A stretch of DNA of 37,124 nt from Lachnospiraceae bacterium (GTDB lineage: Bacteria; Bacillota; Clostridia; Lachnospirales; Lachnospiraceae). Shown here piece after piece: positions 8,510 through 16,351 of the stretch. The stretch spans positions 1 through 37,124 of the forward strand of contig JAFOEY010000009.1 in the NCBI GenBank assembly GCA_017387565.1, given 5' to 3'. The first letter of the stretch is position 1, and each line of letters opens with the position of its first letter. The translations under genes were made by a program, and so were the position numbers. The notes under the pieces are model-generated. The model was given only the letters and a program-made list of their open reading frames with translations, was not told where the DNA came from and made no database searches.

Positions 8510-9931
8510 CTATTCTGTTTCGTTATTACCATCTTCCAAAACCATCACTTCCATGCCTTCCACGATGTCACTTGTTACTTCGGAAATGACAACATCTTCA
8601 TCCGTCACACCGTTTACAATCTCAATTTTTTCATCTGAAGACATGCCTGTAACTACATCTTTTCTTACGACAACACCGTCTTCTACCACATAACAGAACG
8701 AGCCCTTAGTGTCATAGTTTACGCAGGAAAAAGGCAGCACACAGGCATCCTTAACGGTATCACACTGGATTTTTACCTTTCCTTCTATACCAATAAAAAT
8801 CTTATCATCCGGATTGTCAATATGTACATCCACATCAACCGTTGCCGCTCCGTTGGAATTGGTTCCGGCTATTTTACTAAGTTTTGTGACAGTTCCGTCA
8901 TATGTGGAACCATTTATCGTAATCAGCGCTTTTTGTCCAACTTCAATCTGTTGTAAATCATATTTTGTAACAGCTGCTGAGACTTTCAGTTTGTCAACAC
9001 TCTGAAGGGTAAATAACTGCGTTCCCTCTGCAAGTGTCTGTCCTTCTACCACACTGACATCGGAAATAATGCCGGTAAAATCTGCGCATATTCCTTTTGC
9101 AGCCTTCGTCAGTTCTTTATCGGCATCTTCTTTTTCCATTTCATTGATTTCTTTTAATACCGACTGCTGTTTGCTCTGGCTTGCCAATGCCGGATTTTCT
9201 ATTTTTTGGGCTTTATATTGCTCTGCCAGTGCTTTATACTCATTCAATTCTTTACTGCAGGTCTGAACCGTACTTTCCAAAGTTGCATAATCGTATTGTG
9301 CCTTTTTTTGCTCCAGTTCGGCAAGCTGTGTCTCTCCCTCTGAAATCATCTGGGCAAGCGCTTCGTTTGGCACCTCATTTTCAGCCTGCTGTATTTTATA
9401 TCCGTCTACCTGTGTTTTCAATGCATCATAAGCACTCGCTATGCTCATGGCCTCATTATAATCACGGGTTGCGCTCTCGAGACATGCAGACCAATGGACA
9501 ACAAATGCCATGGCATCATCATATCCCTTCACCGCTTTACTGTAATCAGTCTGCTCTTTTTGAATATTTGCAACCGTAGCATCAATTCCATACTTTTCGG
9601 CCTGTGCACGAAGGGCATTTTCTTCAGAAACTCTCTGTATATCTTCCAGGTCATAAGTTAAAAGAACATCTCCCTCTTTCACTTCTTCTCCTGCAACGGC
9701 ATTCATAGATGACACCATTCCTGTAACGGGAGAAAAATATGTTTTTATCTCCTCGCTGGCAACCAGACCGGACACCTCAATCTCACTGGAAATATCCTCT
9801 CTAACTACTTTTGCGGTAACTACCGGATAACCAACCGCCCCACCGGATGCTCCTGCTATAATTCCTATAACAACTACCAGAACAACGACAATGGCAACTG
9901 CAATCATGATTATTTTCTTTTTACTCTTCAT
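8510..9931 (-). CDS. HlyD/YknX-like efflux adaptor
   Basis: A 473-aa adaptor (membrane-fusion protein) anchored by one N-terminal helix (about 6-27). A split lipoyl/barrel-sandwich domain is seen as GLVASEEIKTYFSPVTGMV plus AGEEVKEGDVLLTYD (about 54-93) and CADFTGIISDVSVVEGQTL (about 280-300). Between them is a long Glu/Gln/Ala-rich coiled-coil hairpin (about 105-270). Beta-barrel and membrane-proximal domains follow. In Gram-positive bacteria such adaptors couple MacB-type permeases to substrate capture. The start ATG overlaps the end of the ATPase gene by 11 nt, indicating coupled translation. Confidence 0.92.
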   Translation of the reverse strand: MKSKKKIIMIAVAIVVVLVVVIGIIAGASGGAVGYPVVTAKVVREDISSEIEVSGLVASEEIKTYFSPVTGMVSSMNAVAGEEVKEGDVLLTYDLEDIQRVSEENALRAQAEKYGIDATVANIQKEQTDYSKAVKGYDDAMAFVVHWSACLESATRDYNEAMSIASAYDALKTQVDGYKIQQAENEVPNEALAQMISEGETQLAELEQKKAQYDYATLESTVQTCSKELNEYKALAEQYKAQKIENPALASQSKQQSVLKEINEMEKEDADKELTKAAKGICADFTGIISDVSVVEGQTLAEGTQLFTLQSVDKLKVSAAVTKYDLQQIEVGQKALITINGSTYDGTVTKLSKIAGTNSNGAATVDVDVHIDNPDDKIFIGIEGKVKIQCDTVKDACVLPFSCVNYDTKGSFCYVVEDGVVVRKDVVTGMSSDEKIEIVNGVTDEDVVISEVTSDIVEGMEVMVLEDGNNETE

Positions 9932-10610
9932 TTATGTAATCCCTTTCCACTTTTCCGTCTTTGATTCGAATAACACGTTTTGCCTGAGCAGCAATCTCAT
10001 TGTCATGCGTAATCAAAATCACGGTTCTTCCTTCTGCATGAAGCTTTTTTAAGATATCTATAATTTCTTTACTGGATCCCGAGTCCAGATTACCTGTTGG
10101 TTCATCCGCAAGAATAACCGGTGGGGCCTGCGCAATGGCTCTGGCAATTGCCACCCTTTGCTGCTGTCCTCCCGACATTTCCGACGGCTTGTGTGTCATG
10201 CGCGCTCCCAATCCAACCTTTTCCAATGCCTGAATGGCTAACTCATGCCGCTTTGCCTTGGAAACACCTCTATATAAAAGAGGAAGCTCGACATTTTCAA
10301 TCGCAGTAAAACTTGGGATCAGATTAAATCCCTGAAAAATAAAACCAATTTCCTGATTGCGGATATCCGATAATTCATCATCCGATAAACAGGAGACATC
10401 TCTACCATTTAATATGTAGGTTCCACTACTTGGCACATCCAGACATCCCAGCATATTCATCAATGTCGATTTACCCGAACCTGATTGACCGATAATAGCA
10501 ACATACTCACCGGCATCAATCGTTAAATTGATATGATCCAGTGCACGAACTTCATTTTCGCCGGGATTGTACACCTTGCACATATCTTTGACCGATATTA
10601 ATTCACTCAT
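9921..10610 (-). CDS. MacB/LolD-type ABC ATPase
   Basis: A 229-aa nucleotide-binding subunit, the normal length for LolD/YknY/MacB-type ATPases. It has Walker [10 protein letters not shown] (about 41-49), Q-loop FIFQGFNL, signature MSGGQQQR (about 143-150), Walker [14 protein letters not shown] (about 159-171) and the H-loop ITHDNE. The glycine-rich GNLDSGSS D-loop is typical of this family. It powers the MacB-like permease encoded two genes downstream. The ATG is preceded by AAAGGA within a purine-rich repeat tract. It is first in the operon. Confidence 0.95.
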   Translation of the reverse strand: MSELISVKDMCKVYNPGENEVRALDHINLTIDAGEYVAIIGQSGSGKSTLMNMLGCLDVPSSGTYILNGRDVSCLSDDELSDIRNQEIGFIFQGFNLIPSFTAIENVELPLLYRGVSKAKRHELAIQALEKVGLGARMTHKPSEMSGGQQQRVAIARAIAQAPPVILADEPTGNLDSGSSKEIIDILKKLHAEGRTVILITHDNEIAAQAKRVIRIKDGKVERDYINEE

Positions 10611-10616
10611 ATCTTT

Positions 10617-10667
10617 TCCTTTTACTTCTTCCTTTTTCCCTTTTATTTCTTCCTTTACTTCTTCCCT
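10617..10667 (-). repeat. Purine-rich SD-like repeats in the efflux leader
   Basis: In the transcribed sense the leader just before the ATPase start consists of degenerate repeats of GGAAGAAGTAAAA and GGAAGAAATAAAA, ending in AAAGGAAAAGATATG. Several units look like Shine-Dalgarno sequences; only the last is properly spaced for the ATG at 10610. Confidence 0.6.
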
Positions 10668-10714
10668 GCTTTTGAAACATGGTTTCTTCTTTGCTTAAAA
10701 AATACATTCTATCC

Positions 10715-10727
10715 AAACACAATGTTT
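10715..10727. promoter_or_regulatory. 13-bp palindrome, candidate operator
   Basis: AAACA-CAA-TGTTT lies about 10-20 nt downstream of the expected start point of the efflux operon promoter, a position suited to a repressor. This rests only on symmetry and location. Confidence 0.3.
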
Positions 10728-10740
10728 CGCTCTGTTTCGT

Positions 10741-10749
10741 ATTATAACA
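10741..10749 (-). promoter_or_regulatory. Extended -10 promoter of the efflux operon
   Basis: Minus strand TGTTATAAT: a perfect TATAAT with an upstream TGn extension. No good -35 is visible at 16-18 nt, as is common for extended -10 promoters. The leader to the ATPase ATG would be about 125 nt. Confidence 0.55.
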
Positions 10750-10781
10750 TACTACATCTTGTATTTCTTTAATTTTTTATT

Positions 10782-10822
10782 AAAAATGCCGAAAAATATT
10801 TTTCAATTTTTCGGCATTTTTT
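10782..10822 (-). terminator. Intrinsic terminator after the ferritin-fold gene
   Basis: AAAAATGCCGAAAAA (10782-10796) and TTTTTCGGCATTTTT (10807-10821) form a 15-bp stem with a 10-nt loop. Flanking A and T runs make it usable in both directions. It lies 19 nt past the stop of the ferritin-fold gene and upstream of the efflux operon promoter, insulating the two. Confidence 0.88.
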
Positions 10823-10840
10823 GTACAATTTGCTGATTTG

Positions 10841-11299
10841 TTATGACATTCCATTTACTGTTTTGTACTTATAAAGCATTTCCGCATGATTTTGTTCCTC
10901 AACCTGTATATCTGCCAGAAGCTTTCTGACATCACTGTTTGCAAAATTAAAGACATTTGTATTGTATTCTCCGGATACCAGTTTTTCCGTTCCGATGCAG
11001 TCCGTTGCCAAAAAACAATCTTCCTTTTTCTCTGTTCCGTTTGTCAACTGGTCGTACGTTGCCTTCGGTTCGTAGCACTTACCTTCACAGTCATTACAAT
11101 CACAGGAAGGTACCTTTCCGGTAAGCACCTGTCCCAAGGAATCGTGATGTCTCTGTTCTTCATCCGCCAATTTTGAAAAAAGATCTCTCAATACCTCATC
11201 ATGCGCTTCTTTACTGTATCGATTGTATTTATCGATACATGCCTGCTCCTGTGTCTGCAAATCTTTAATTGTTGTAGTTTCTTTTTCTGTTAAGATCAC
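10841..11299 (-). CDS. Ferritin-fold / CotF-like protein with Cys cluster
   Basis: A 152-aa helical protein resembling the CotF spore-coat/ferritin-like family of Clostridia. Candidate diiron ligands are E18, E47-E48 with H51-H52 (LADEEQRHHDSL) and E134-E135 with H138 (IQVEEQNHAEML). Between the two helical halves is a Cys-rich segment: C66, C68, C71 and C75 (CDCNDCEGKC), plus C95 and C101. The cysteines could bind metal or form crosslinks. The start is GTG with GGAGG 9 nt upstream. It is a single-gene unit with its own terminator. A role in the spore coat or in metal/oxygen stress is possible; ligand assignments are by eye. Confidence 0.75.
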   Translation of the reverse strand: MILTEKETTTIKDLQTQEQACIDKYNRYSKEAHDEVLRDLFSKLADEEQRHHDSLGQVLTGKVPSCDCNDCEGKCYEPKATYDQLTNGTEKKEDCFLATDCIGTEKLVSGEYNTNVFNFANSDVRKLLADIQVEEQNHAEMLYKYKTVNGMS

Positions 11300-11786
11300 G
11301 TTTTTATACCTCCGCTTTTTTCATAATTTTTTACATCTCATAGTATTTTCCATTTTCATTAAACTATGCAGATGCAAATATACATTTTATAACTATTTGT
11401 TTTTATTATCCGTTTTATATACATGGTTTATTATCCATTTGTAATATACATAATCCGGCTTTTTAATTACTTGAGTTATTTATTATTTCCATGTGAAAAC
11501 TTCTCTAACTACTTATCTGTATCTTTTGTTTTTACTTTGACAGCGTTCCCTATTATGCAAGAAAAAATTCATGCCCATTTTGCAAGTCATCTTGCAAACA
11601 AGTGTAATAAAACACAAAAACCGCTAAAATTAGCGGTTTTTGTCATTTCGAAAAATTTGTAGTTAAATTAGAATTATATGTTTTTTATCTTATTTTAATG
11701 TGCATTTTTGCAAGATAATGTATTATTTTGTAGTCAAACGATTGTTGTTTTATTCGTAGTCAATTTCCAGATGTTATCCACAAGCT
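11300..11786. other. 487-nt gap: AT-rich, no gene seen
   Basis: Holds the cobA-side terminator (11614-11643), an 8-bp inverted repeat TTTGCAAG-TCAT-CTTGCAAA (11579-11598) and further TGCAAG words near 11557 and 11709. A single exact DnaA-box sequence TTATCCACA is at 11774-11782; one copy is not evidence of an origin. Open frames here are short and lack ribosome binding sites. Confidence 0.6.
11614..11643. terminator. Terminator after the symporter-cobA operon
   Basis: ACAAAAACCGCTAA (11614-11627) pairs with TTAGCGGTTTTTGT (11630-11643). On the minus strand it is followed by GTTTTATT. It is about 145 nt past the adenosyltransferase stop. The plus strand also has T-rich flank, so it may be bidirectional. 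Confidence 0.75.
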
Positions 11787-12332
11787 TTAATACTCAATTC
11801 CTTTTCTAGCGGGGATTCCTTTTGAAAACGGATGTTTTTTCATCTTCATTTCCGTAACATAATCTGCCAAATCCAACAATTCTCTTCCCGGATTTCTACC
11901 GGTTATCACTATCTCAAGTGTTTCCGGCTTATTCTTTAAAAATGACAGAACATCCTCTTTATCCAATATTCCCCATGAATACACATAGGTCAACTCATCT
12001 AACACCAACAGTCCCACTTCTTCCGGCGATATCGAAAAAAGACTCTGTCTCATATTTTCAAACAGCTTTCGCTGAGAGATACAAAGTGCCTGCTTTTGCT
12101 CTTCGTTCATATTATGATAAAATCCCTTTGGCATATCACAATCCGAGAAATACAAAACAAGCGGCATTTCCTTTAATACTGCCACTTCCCCGGATTGATC
12201 ATCTTTCAGAAACTGTGCAAATAACACGCGTTTTCCATATCCGGCCACACGCATCGCTAATCCAATCGCAGCCGTAGTCTTCCCTTTTCCATCTCCGTGA
12301 TAAAGATGTATCAAGCCCTTGTCCATTCCCAC
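11787..12332 (-). CDS. cobO: Cob(I)yrinic acid a,c-diamide adenosyltransferase
   Basis: A 181-aa CobA/CobO/BtuR-family enzyme, which transfers the 5'-deoxyadenosyl group of ATP to cob(I)alamin or corrinoid precursors. The P-loop GDGKGKTTAAIG (about 14-25) at the N-terminus is diagnostic of this family. Other motifs are AQFLKD, VLDELTY (Walker B-like, about 109-115) and the C-terminal VITGRNPGRELLDLADYVTEM. Start is GTG, 7 nt after AGAGG, which lies in the last codons of the preceding gene; only 2 nt separate the two, so translation is coupled. An alternative ATG is two codons further in. It is the last gene of the symporter/glycosylase-fusion operon. Confidence 0.93.
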   Translation of the reverse strand: MGMDKGLIHLYHGDGKGKTTAAIGLAMRVAGYGKRVLFAQFLKDDQSGEVAVLKEMPLVLYFSDCDMPKGFYHNMNEEQKQALCISQRKLFENMRQSLFSISPEEVGLLVLDELTYVYSWGILDKEDVLSFLKNKPETLEIVITGRNPGRELLDLADYVTEMKMKKHPFSKGIPARKGIEY

Positions 12333-12334
12333 TC

Positions 12335-13612
12335 TTAATCCTCTTTTTTACTCATAATTCTCTGATAGCCATAGTTTTGATTTCCGTTACCGTTTCCACC
12401 CTGCCTCTTTTGCTCATTCCGGCTTTTTCGCATTTTAATCTTTTGAGACATGACCGGATCTATGAGACACTCTTTTACATCATTCCAATCCATTTCCGTT
12501 TTCTGCCTGTTTGCGCATTGTGTATTATCACACATTTCACAGATATTCATACATCCATTTCCACGGTTCGAATTGTTTTCTTCTTCCAACCTTTTTTCTT
12601 TGCCGTCCGAACATGAATTTTCACGAACCTTTGTTGTAAATACAACCGTCTTTTGCGGAATCATGACAAACGCTTCATTCAACATCACATCTGTTATTCC
12701 AAGCCTTTCAAAAAGTTCAGGTATATCTTTCATTTCTTCCTGATTCAGAAATATCATATCCGATGCTAAAAGCCCGGTATGACAAAGATGTGTTTCATAA
12801 AACGTCTGATACGCCATTCTCAGCATTCCCATTCCAAGACAATCCACCATATATGCCAAAAAAAGTTGTTCTTTTTGCTCATACATTTCCATCTTTTCAT
12901 CAAAAAATCCACCTAATGTCATAACCACAAGCTGTTTCCCCGAAAGAGAAACCTGATACCATACCGTTACATCCTGTCTAACCTGTGATTTTGTACCAAA
13001 CAGCTCTCTCCAGACCCGTGCAAATTCCGCGCTGTCCGTTTCTTCCATGTGTCCATCCTGCATGATATTCAGATAATCCTTATAATCCACATTTACCTGA
13101 TAGTGGTAATGTCCCTGGCAAATCCACAACAAACGTTTCCACGAATCAATCAGTGCAGACAAAGAAAAAGCCGCATTTGCCGGGCTTGAAGACGGCAAAA
13201 CAACGGCTTTTATGTGCAAATCCGGTTCGATATACTTTTTATAATACTTTTCCGCTGTTTTACCGTTTACGTAGATGTATTGAATCCGGGATTTTCGAAT
13301 AATTCCCGATATATCTGCCGTCACAACATTTTTTATACTGCTATCCGATGAGCCTTTGATATCACACTCATATATCACATCCCACAACGCGATGTGATGC
13401 GAAAGAAGCATATCTTTCTTTTGCGTGATATCGCCAGGCTCCTTACAGCCGATAACGGCAGATAAAACCTTCCAGAAACGATTTTGCGGATGTCCGTAGT
13501 AAAATCCGTTTTCACGCGATTTTACGGATGGCAGACTACCCAATATTAAAATCTCCGATTTTTCATCAAAAACAGGCTCAAAGGGCTGTACAACATGTGT
13601 ATATTCTGCCAT
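12335..13612 (-). CDS. DNA glycosylase fused to MetH-activation-like domain
   Basis: A 425-aa two-domain protein. Residues 1-165 match the UDG-superfamily hypoxanthine-DNA (deoxyinosine) glycosylase type: ILGSLPSVKSRENGFYYGHP (about 23-42), NRFW, ALWDVI and the C-terminal LPSSSPANA (139-147). Residues about 195-330 resemble the short clostridial vitamin B12-dependent methionine synthase activation protein: VMTLGGFFD, AYMVDCLGMG, LGITDVMLNEAFVMIPQKTVV, then a Cys tail C354, C358, C361, C366 (NICEMCDNTQCANR). That family usually has an RxxPGY AdoMet-binding motif and ends in a similar Cys tail. Here the RxxPGY region is CHTGLLASD, so AdoMet binding is doubtful. A Lys/Arg/Gly/Asn-rich tail follows. 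The ATG at 13612 has GAGG 7 nt upstream. It lies 13 nt after the symporter gene and 2 nt before the adenosyltransferase. Confidence 0.75.
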   Translation of the reverse strand: MAEYTHVVQPFEPVFDEKSEILILGSLPSVKSRENGFYYGHPQNRFWKVLSAVIGCKEPGDITQKKDMLLSHHIALWDVIYECDIKGSSDSSIKNVVTADISGIIRKSRIQYIYVNGKTAEKYYKKYIEPDLHIKAVVLPSSSPANAAFSLSALIDSWKRLLWICQGHYHYQVNVDYKDYLNIMQDGHMEETDSAEFARVWRELFGTKSQVRQDVTVWYQVSLSGKQLVVMTLGGFFDEKMEMYEQKEQLFLAYMVDCLGMGMLRMAYQTFYETHLCHTGLLASDMIFLNQEEMKDIPELFERLGITDVMLNEAFVMIPQKTVVFTTKVRENSCSDGKEKRLEEENNSNRGNGCMNICEMCDNTQCANRQKTEMDWNDVKECLIDPVMSQKIKMRKSRNEQKRQGGNGNGNQNYGYQRIMSKKED

Positions 13613-13625
13613 CACAAAACCTCAT

Positions 13626-15032
13626 CTAAAATATGTTTAAAATTCCAACGGATCTTAAGAACAAAATAAATAACAAAATGGGGGCAATATATTTCATCAT
13701 TACAATGTATAACTTTTCACGGCTAAATTTTTCACCGTTCTTTTCTGCCTCATCAATAATAAACTGCGGTTTTTTCACCCATCCGATCAGGATACAGGTT
13801 CCAATGGAAATCAAAGGCATGAAAACATTGTTACTGATATAATCCATAATATCTAACACCTGTGCAACCGCGCCATTTGGAAGTGTCACCTCAAAATAGA
13901 GCTTATTATAACCAAGACAAACGATCACAGCAAAGAACAAAGCAATAAAAGTCTCTAACAAAGTGGCTTTTAAACGATTCAGATGGAACTGATCCATGAA
14001 ACTTGATACAACCGCTTCCAAAATCGAGATAGCACTTGTAATCGCCGCAAATAAAACCATGGCAAAAAACAAAGCTCCAACCACATTGCCGACAGCTCCC
14101 ATCTGCGCAAAAACCTTGGGCAGGGAAACAAACATAAGACTCGGTCCGGATGCTTCCATTCCCTCTCTTCCCATAAAAGTAAATACCGCAGGAATAATCA
14201 TAACACCTGCCAAAATAGCCACTCCGGTATCGAAAATTTCAATCTGGTTGATGGATTTTACCAGATTTGCTTCATCCTTTACATAAGAGCCATATGCAAC
14301 CATAATTCCCATGGCAACACTCAGGCTAAAGAATAATTGTCCCATTGCATCCACCATGACCGTAAAGAACTTTCCAAAAGTCAAGCCTGACAGATCAGGA
14401 ATTAAATATATTTTCAAGCCCTGCAAACCGGTCCGAACCGCTCCGTCATCACCGGTATAGCTGATGGTTAAAGAAAAAATAGCGATGCCGATTACTAAAA
14501 CAATCAGGATTGGCATGATAATCTTGGAAGAAGATTCAATTCCTTTATTCACTCCCATGATAATAATACCGGATACCAATGCCAGAAAAATCACCATATA
14601 AACAATGGGTGAAACCTCAGATGTGATAAAACCGGTAAAATATCCATCTTCAGCTGCTTTTAATCCGTCTCCTGTTAAAAAAGCAACAAAATATTTTATT
14701 ACCCAGCCTCCGATCGTACAATAATACGGCATAATAATAGCCGGTATCAGACAACCAAGGATTCCCAGAAATCCAAACCTTTTGTCAACCATACGATATG
14801 CAGTAAGTGGCCCCTGTTTAGTATTACGTCCGATGGCAATATCCGTTGTCAAAAGCGAGAAACCAAAAGTCAGCGCCAAAAAAATATAGACAACTAAAAA
14901 CAGTCCTCCGCCATCTTTTGCCGCTAAATACGGAAACCTCCAGATATTTCCTAAACCTACCGCACTTCCGGCCGCTGCAAGCACAAAACCCAGAGAACCG
15001 GAAAATGCATGTCTTTGTGTTTTTTTCTCCAT
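13626..15032 (-). CDS. Sodium-dependent NSS-family (amino-acid) symporter
   Basis: A 468-aa integral membrane transporter of the neurotransmitter:sodium symporter family, about 11-12 helices as in bacterial Tyt1/MhsT. TM1 carries the unwound Na/substrate motif AAGSAVGLGNIWRFPYLAA, TM2 ends in GGGLFLVVYI, and TM6 has VDAMGQLFFSLSVAMGIMVAYGS. Bacterial members take up amino acids such as tyrosine or tryptophan with Na+. The start is the internal ATG at 15030-15032, because AAGGGAG is 6 nt upstream; an in-frame ATG 27 nt earlier lacks a site. It is followed after 13 nt by the glycosylase fusion and is first in that operon. The substrate cannot be read from sequence. Confidence 0.94.
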   Translation of the reverse strand: MEKKTQRHAFSGSLGFVLAAAGSAVGLGNIWRFPYLAAKDGGGLFLVVYIFLALTFGFSLLTTDIAIGRNTKQGPLTAYRMVDKRFGFLGILGCLIPAIIMPYYCTIGGWVIKYFVAFLTGDGLKAAEDGYFTGFITSEVSPIVYMVIFLALVSGIIIMGVNKGIESSSKIIMPILIVLVIGIAIFSLTISYTGDDGAVRTGLQGLKIYLIPDLSGLTFGKFFTVMVDAMGQLFFSLSVAMGIMVAYGSYVKDEANLVKSINQIEIFDTGVAILAGVMIIPAVFTFMGREGMEASGPSLMFVSLPKVFAQMGAVGNVVGALFFAMVLFAAITSAISILEAVVSSFMDQFHLNRLKATLLETFIALFFAVIVCLGYNKLYFEVTLPNGAVAQVLDIMDYISNNVFMPLISIGTCILIGWVKKPQFIIDEAEKNGEKFSREKLYIVMMKYIAPILLFILFLRSVGILNIF

Positions 15033-15070
15033 AAAAATCTCCCTTAACAAATTAATCATATACGCTATCT

Positions 15071-15099
15071 ATTATCTTTTATTTTGAATACTTTTTCAA
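15071..15099 (-). promoter_or_regulatory. Sigma-A promoter of the symporter operon
   Basis: Minus strand TTGAAA (15094-15099), 17-nt spacer, GATAAT (15071-15076). It is about 38 nt upstream of the chosen start codon. Confidence 0.7.
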
Positions 15100-15230
15100 C
15101 ACTTCTTTTTATATCATATCATTTCACGTCTTTTTAATCCCTTTTCGGATTTGTGTTCCCATTATATATCTTTGTCGCCGACTTTTACGAGGTTTCGTGT
15201 CTTTCTTAGCAAAACTCTTTTATGCACAAC

Positions 15231-15272
15231 ATCTTTCTTTACATACATAGAATCTTTCTTTACATACATAGA
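15231..15272. repeat. Two perfect 21-nt direct repeats
   Basis: The unit starting ATCTTTCTTTACATACATAG occurs twice head to tail (15231-15251 and 15252-15272) without mismatch. Perfect identity suggests a recent duplication. It lies about 200 nt upstream of the forward gene. Confidence 0.85.
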
Positions 15273-15360
15273 ATATTCATTTGCATTTTATGCACAAATC
15301 TACTAAACTATTTGTGGAGTAAAACGAATACTTCCGCTCATTTTGAATTTTCACAATGAA

Positions 15361-15399
15361 GATACCAGAGTCAAAAGTGCGTAGCAATCCGTTGATATC
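15361..15399 (+). repeat. Dispersed hairpin repeat, copy 1
   Basis: Begins GATACCAGAGTCAAAAG, continues TGCGTAGCAATCCG and ends TTGATATC, so its ends are imperfect inverted repeats (GATACCA / TGATATC). The same words recur at the right end of the window (36943-36974 inverted, 36988-37004 direct, 37115-37124 direct). Confidence 0.65.
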
Positions 15400-15478
15400 A
15401 TGAGGCAAATTCAAACCGTTGTATTGTTTTGCAATTCTTGCAATCTAAATAAAAATACCAGGAAAGGATGTATCAGAC

Positions 15479-15874
15479 ATGAGTCAGGAAAAAGTTGATC
15501 AATATAAGAAGGAAAAGAAAAACCGTAAGGCCAATATCAAAAAAGCAAAGCGTCGTAAACTGATGTGGAAAATATTTGGTCCCATCTTGGCACTTCTTGT
15601 CATCGCTTTAATCGGTGCCGGTATCTATTTCATTCCCCAGTGGACCAATAACAAGGCACAGGAAGCACAGTCCGATGAAATCGATTATGAACAGTTAATG
15701 GAATTACTTAATCAAAGTAGCGATTCTCAAAGTAGCAATTCCACTGTTGAAACAGAAAATTCCGGCAGTGATTCCGTTGCAGAAGAGGATGAAACCGATA
15801 ATGCATCAGAAACAAATACAGATGCTTCAGAATCTTCCTCAGATAACGGATCTACAACAATTGAAGCAGAATAA
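15479..15874 (+). CDS. Small single-pass membrane protein, acidic Ser-rich tail
   Basis: Unrecognised 131-aa protein, the only convincing plus-strand gene here. Residues 1-30 are strongly basic (Lys/Arg-rich), about 33-52 form one hydrophobic segment (FGPILALLVIALIGAGIYFI), and about 55-131 are acidic and rich in Ser, Asn, Glu, Asp and Thr without cysteines. By the positive-inside rule the tail is extracytoplasmic and probably disordered. AAAGGA lies 10 nt before the ATG. A bidirectional terminator follows at 16009. A cell-envelope role is plausible but not shown. Codon use looks like its neighbours. Confidence 0.8.
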   Translation: MSQEKVDQYKKEKKNRKANIKKAKRRKLMWKIFGPILALLVIALIGAGIYFIPQWTNNKAQEAQSDEIDYEQLMELLNQSSDSQSSNSTVETENSGSDSVAEEDETDNASETNTDASESSSDNGSTTIEAE

Positions 15875-15882
15875 ACAATTTC

Positions 15883-15910
15883 ATAAAATTAAATCAAAAT
15901 TTAATTTTAT
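15883..15910. other. AT-only 12-bp hairpin
   Basis: ATAAAATTAAAT (15883-15894), loop CAAA, ATTTAATTTTAT (15899-15910): a perfect palindrome of A/T only, 9 nt after the stop of the small membrane protein gene. It would be a weak RNA stem; the stronger terminator is at 16009. Confidence 0.4.
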
Positions 15911-16008
15911 AAGATAATGTGCAATAGAATTAAAAATTCACTTATTTTATCACGGATTAATGATTGACAAATTCAACTATGCAAACACACATCCGAAAAT
16001 AAAATAAC

Positions 16009-16040
16009 AAAAAAGGAGCAAATTCATTGCTCCTTTTTTT
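16009..16040. terminator. Bidirectional terminator between convergent genes
   Basis: AAAAAAGGAGCAA (16009-16021) and TTGCTCCTTTTTT (16027-16039), 5-nt loop, with T-runs on both strands. It serves the forward membrane protein gene and the convergent rubredoxin gene. Confidence 0.9.
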
Positions 16041-16091
16041 CGTAACATTTGTTTGCCAACGAAATCATACACAAGATATGTTCTACATATT

Positions 16092-16259
16092 TTATTCTGT
16101 AATCACTTTCATAAACATATCTTTGGATACGCCACAAATCGGGCAACACCAGTCATCCGGAATATCTTCAAAAGCTGTACCGGGAGCAATACCATGCTCG
16201 GGATCTCCTTTCTCAGGATCATAAGTGTAACCACAGGGATTGCAAAAATACTTATCCAT
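16092..16259 (-). CDS. Rubredoxin
   Basis: A 55-aa one-iron electron carrier. It has both Cys pairs of the Fe(SCys)4 site: C6-N-P-C9-G and C39-P-I-C42-G. The aromatic core (Y4, Y11, Y13, W37) and the [12 protein letters not shown] segment are typical. The start is the ATG at 16257-16259, with AGGAGG 7 nt upstream; an in-frame upstream ATG would add ten non-family residues. In anaerobes rubredoxin usually feeds rubrerythrin or flavoprotein oxygen reductases. It is a single-gene unit. A sigma-A-type promoter with two direct repeats just upstream precedes it. Confidence 0.97.
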   Translation of the reverse strand: MDKYFCNPCGYTYDPEKGDPEHGIAPGTAFEDIPDDWCCPICGVSKDMFMKVITE

Positions 16260-16317
16260 CGTTAATCCTCCTTTTTCTTTTGCATACAATTGGCAAAATC
16301 TGCCTTCTGATATAACA

Positions 16318-16346
16318 ATTTTATTCTTATTAGGATTTCATGCCAA
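16318..16346 (-). promoter_or_regulatory. Rubredoxin promoter
   Basis: Minus strand TTGGCA (16341-16346), 17-nt spacer, TAAAAT (16318-16323), about 60 nt upstream of the start codon. Confidence 0.6.
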
Positions 16347-16351
16347 CAGTC

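Larger units (their letters stand above)
15033..15478. other. Divergent 446-nt intergenic region
   Basis: Separates the minus-strand symporter operon from the plus-strand membrane protein gene. It contains the symporter promoter (15071-15099), a 21-nt direct repeat (15231-15272) and one copy of a dispersed hairpin repeat (15361-15399). No gene is evident. Confidence 0.7.

Noticed and set aside
11774-11782. Exact DnaA box TTATCCACA
   Set aside because: Only one copy, no cluster, no dnaA/dnaN or plasmid replication genes nearby; chance is enough.
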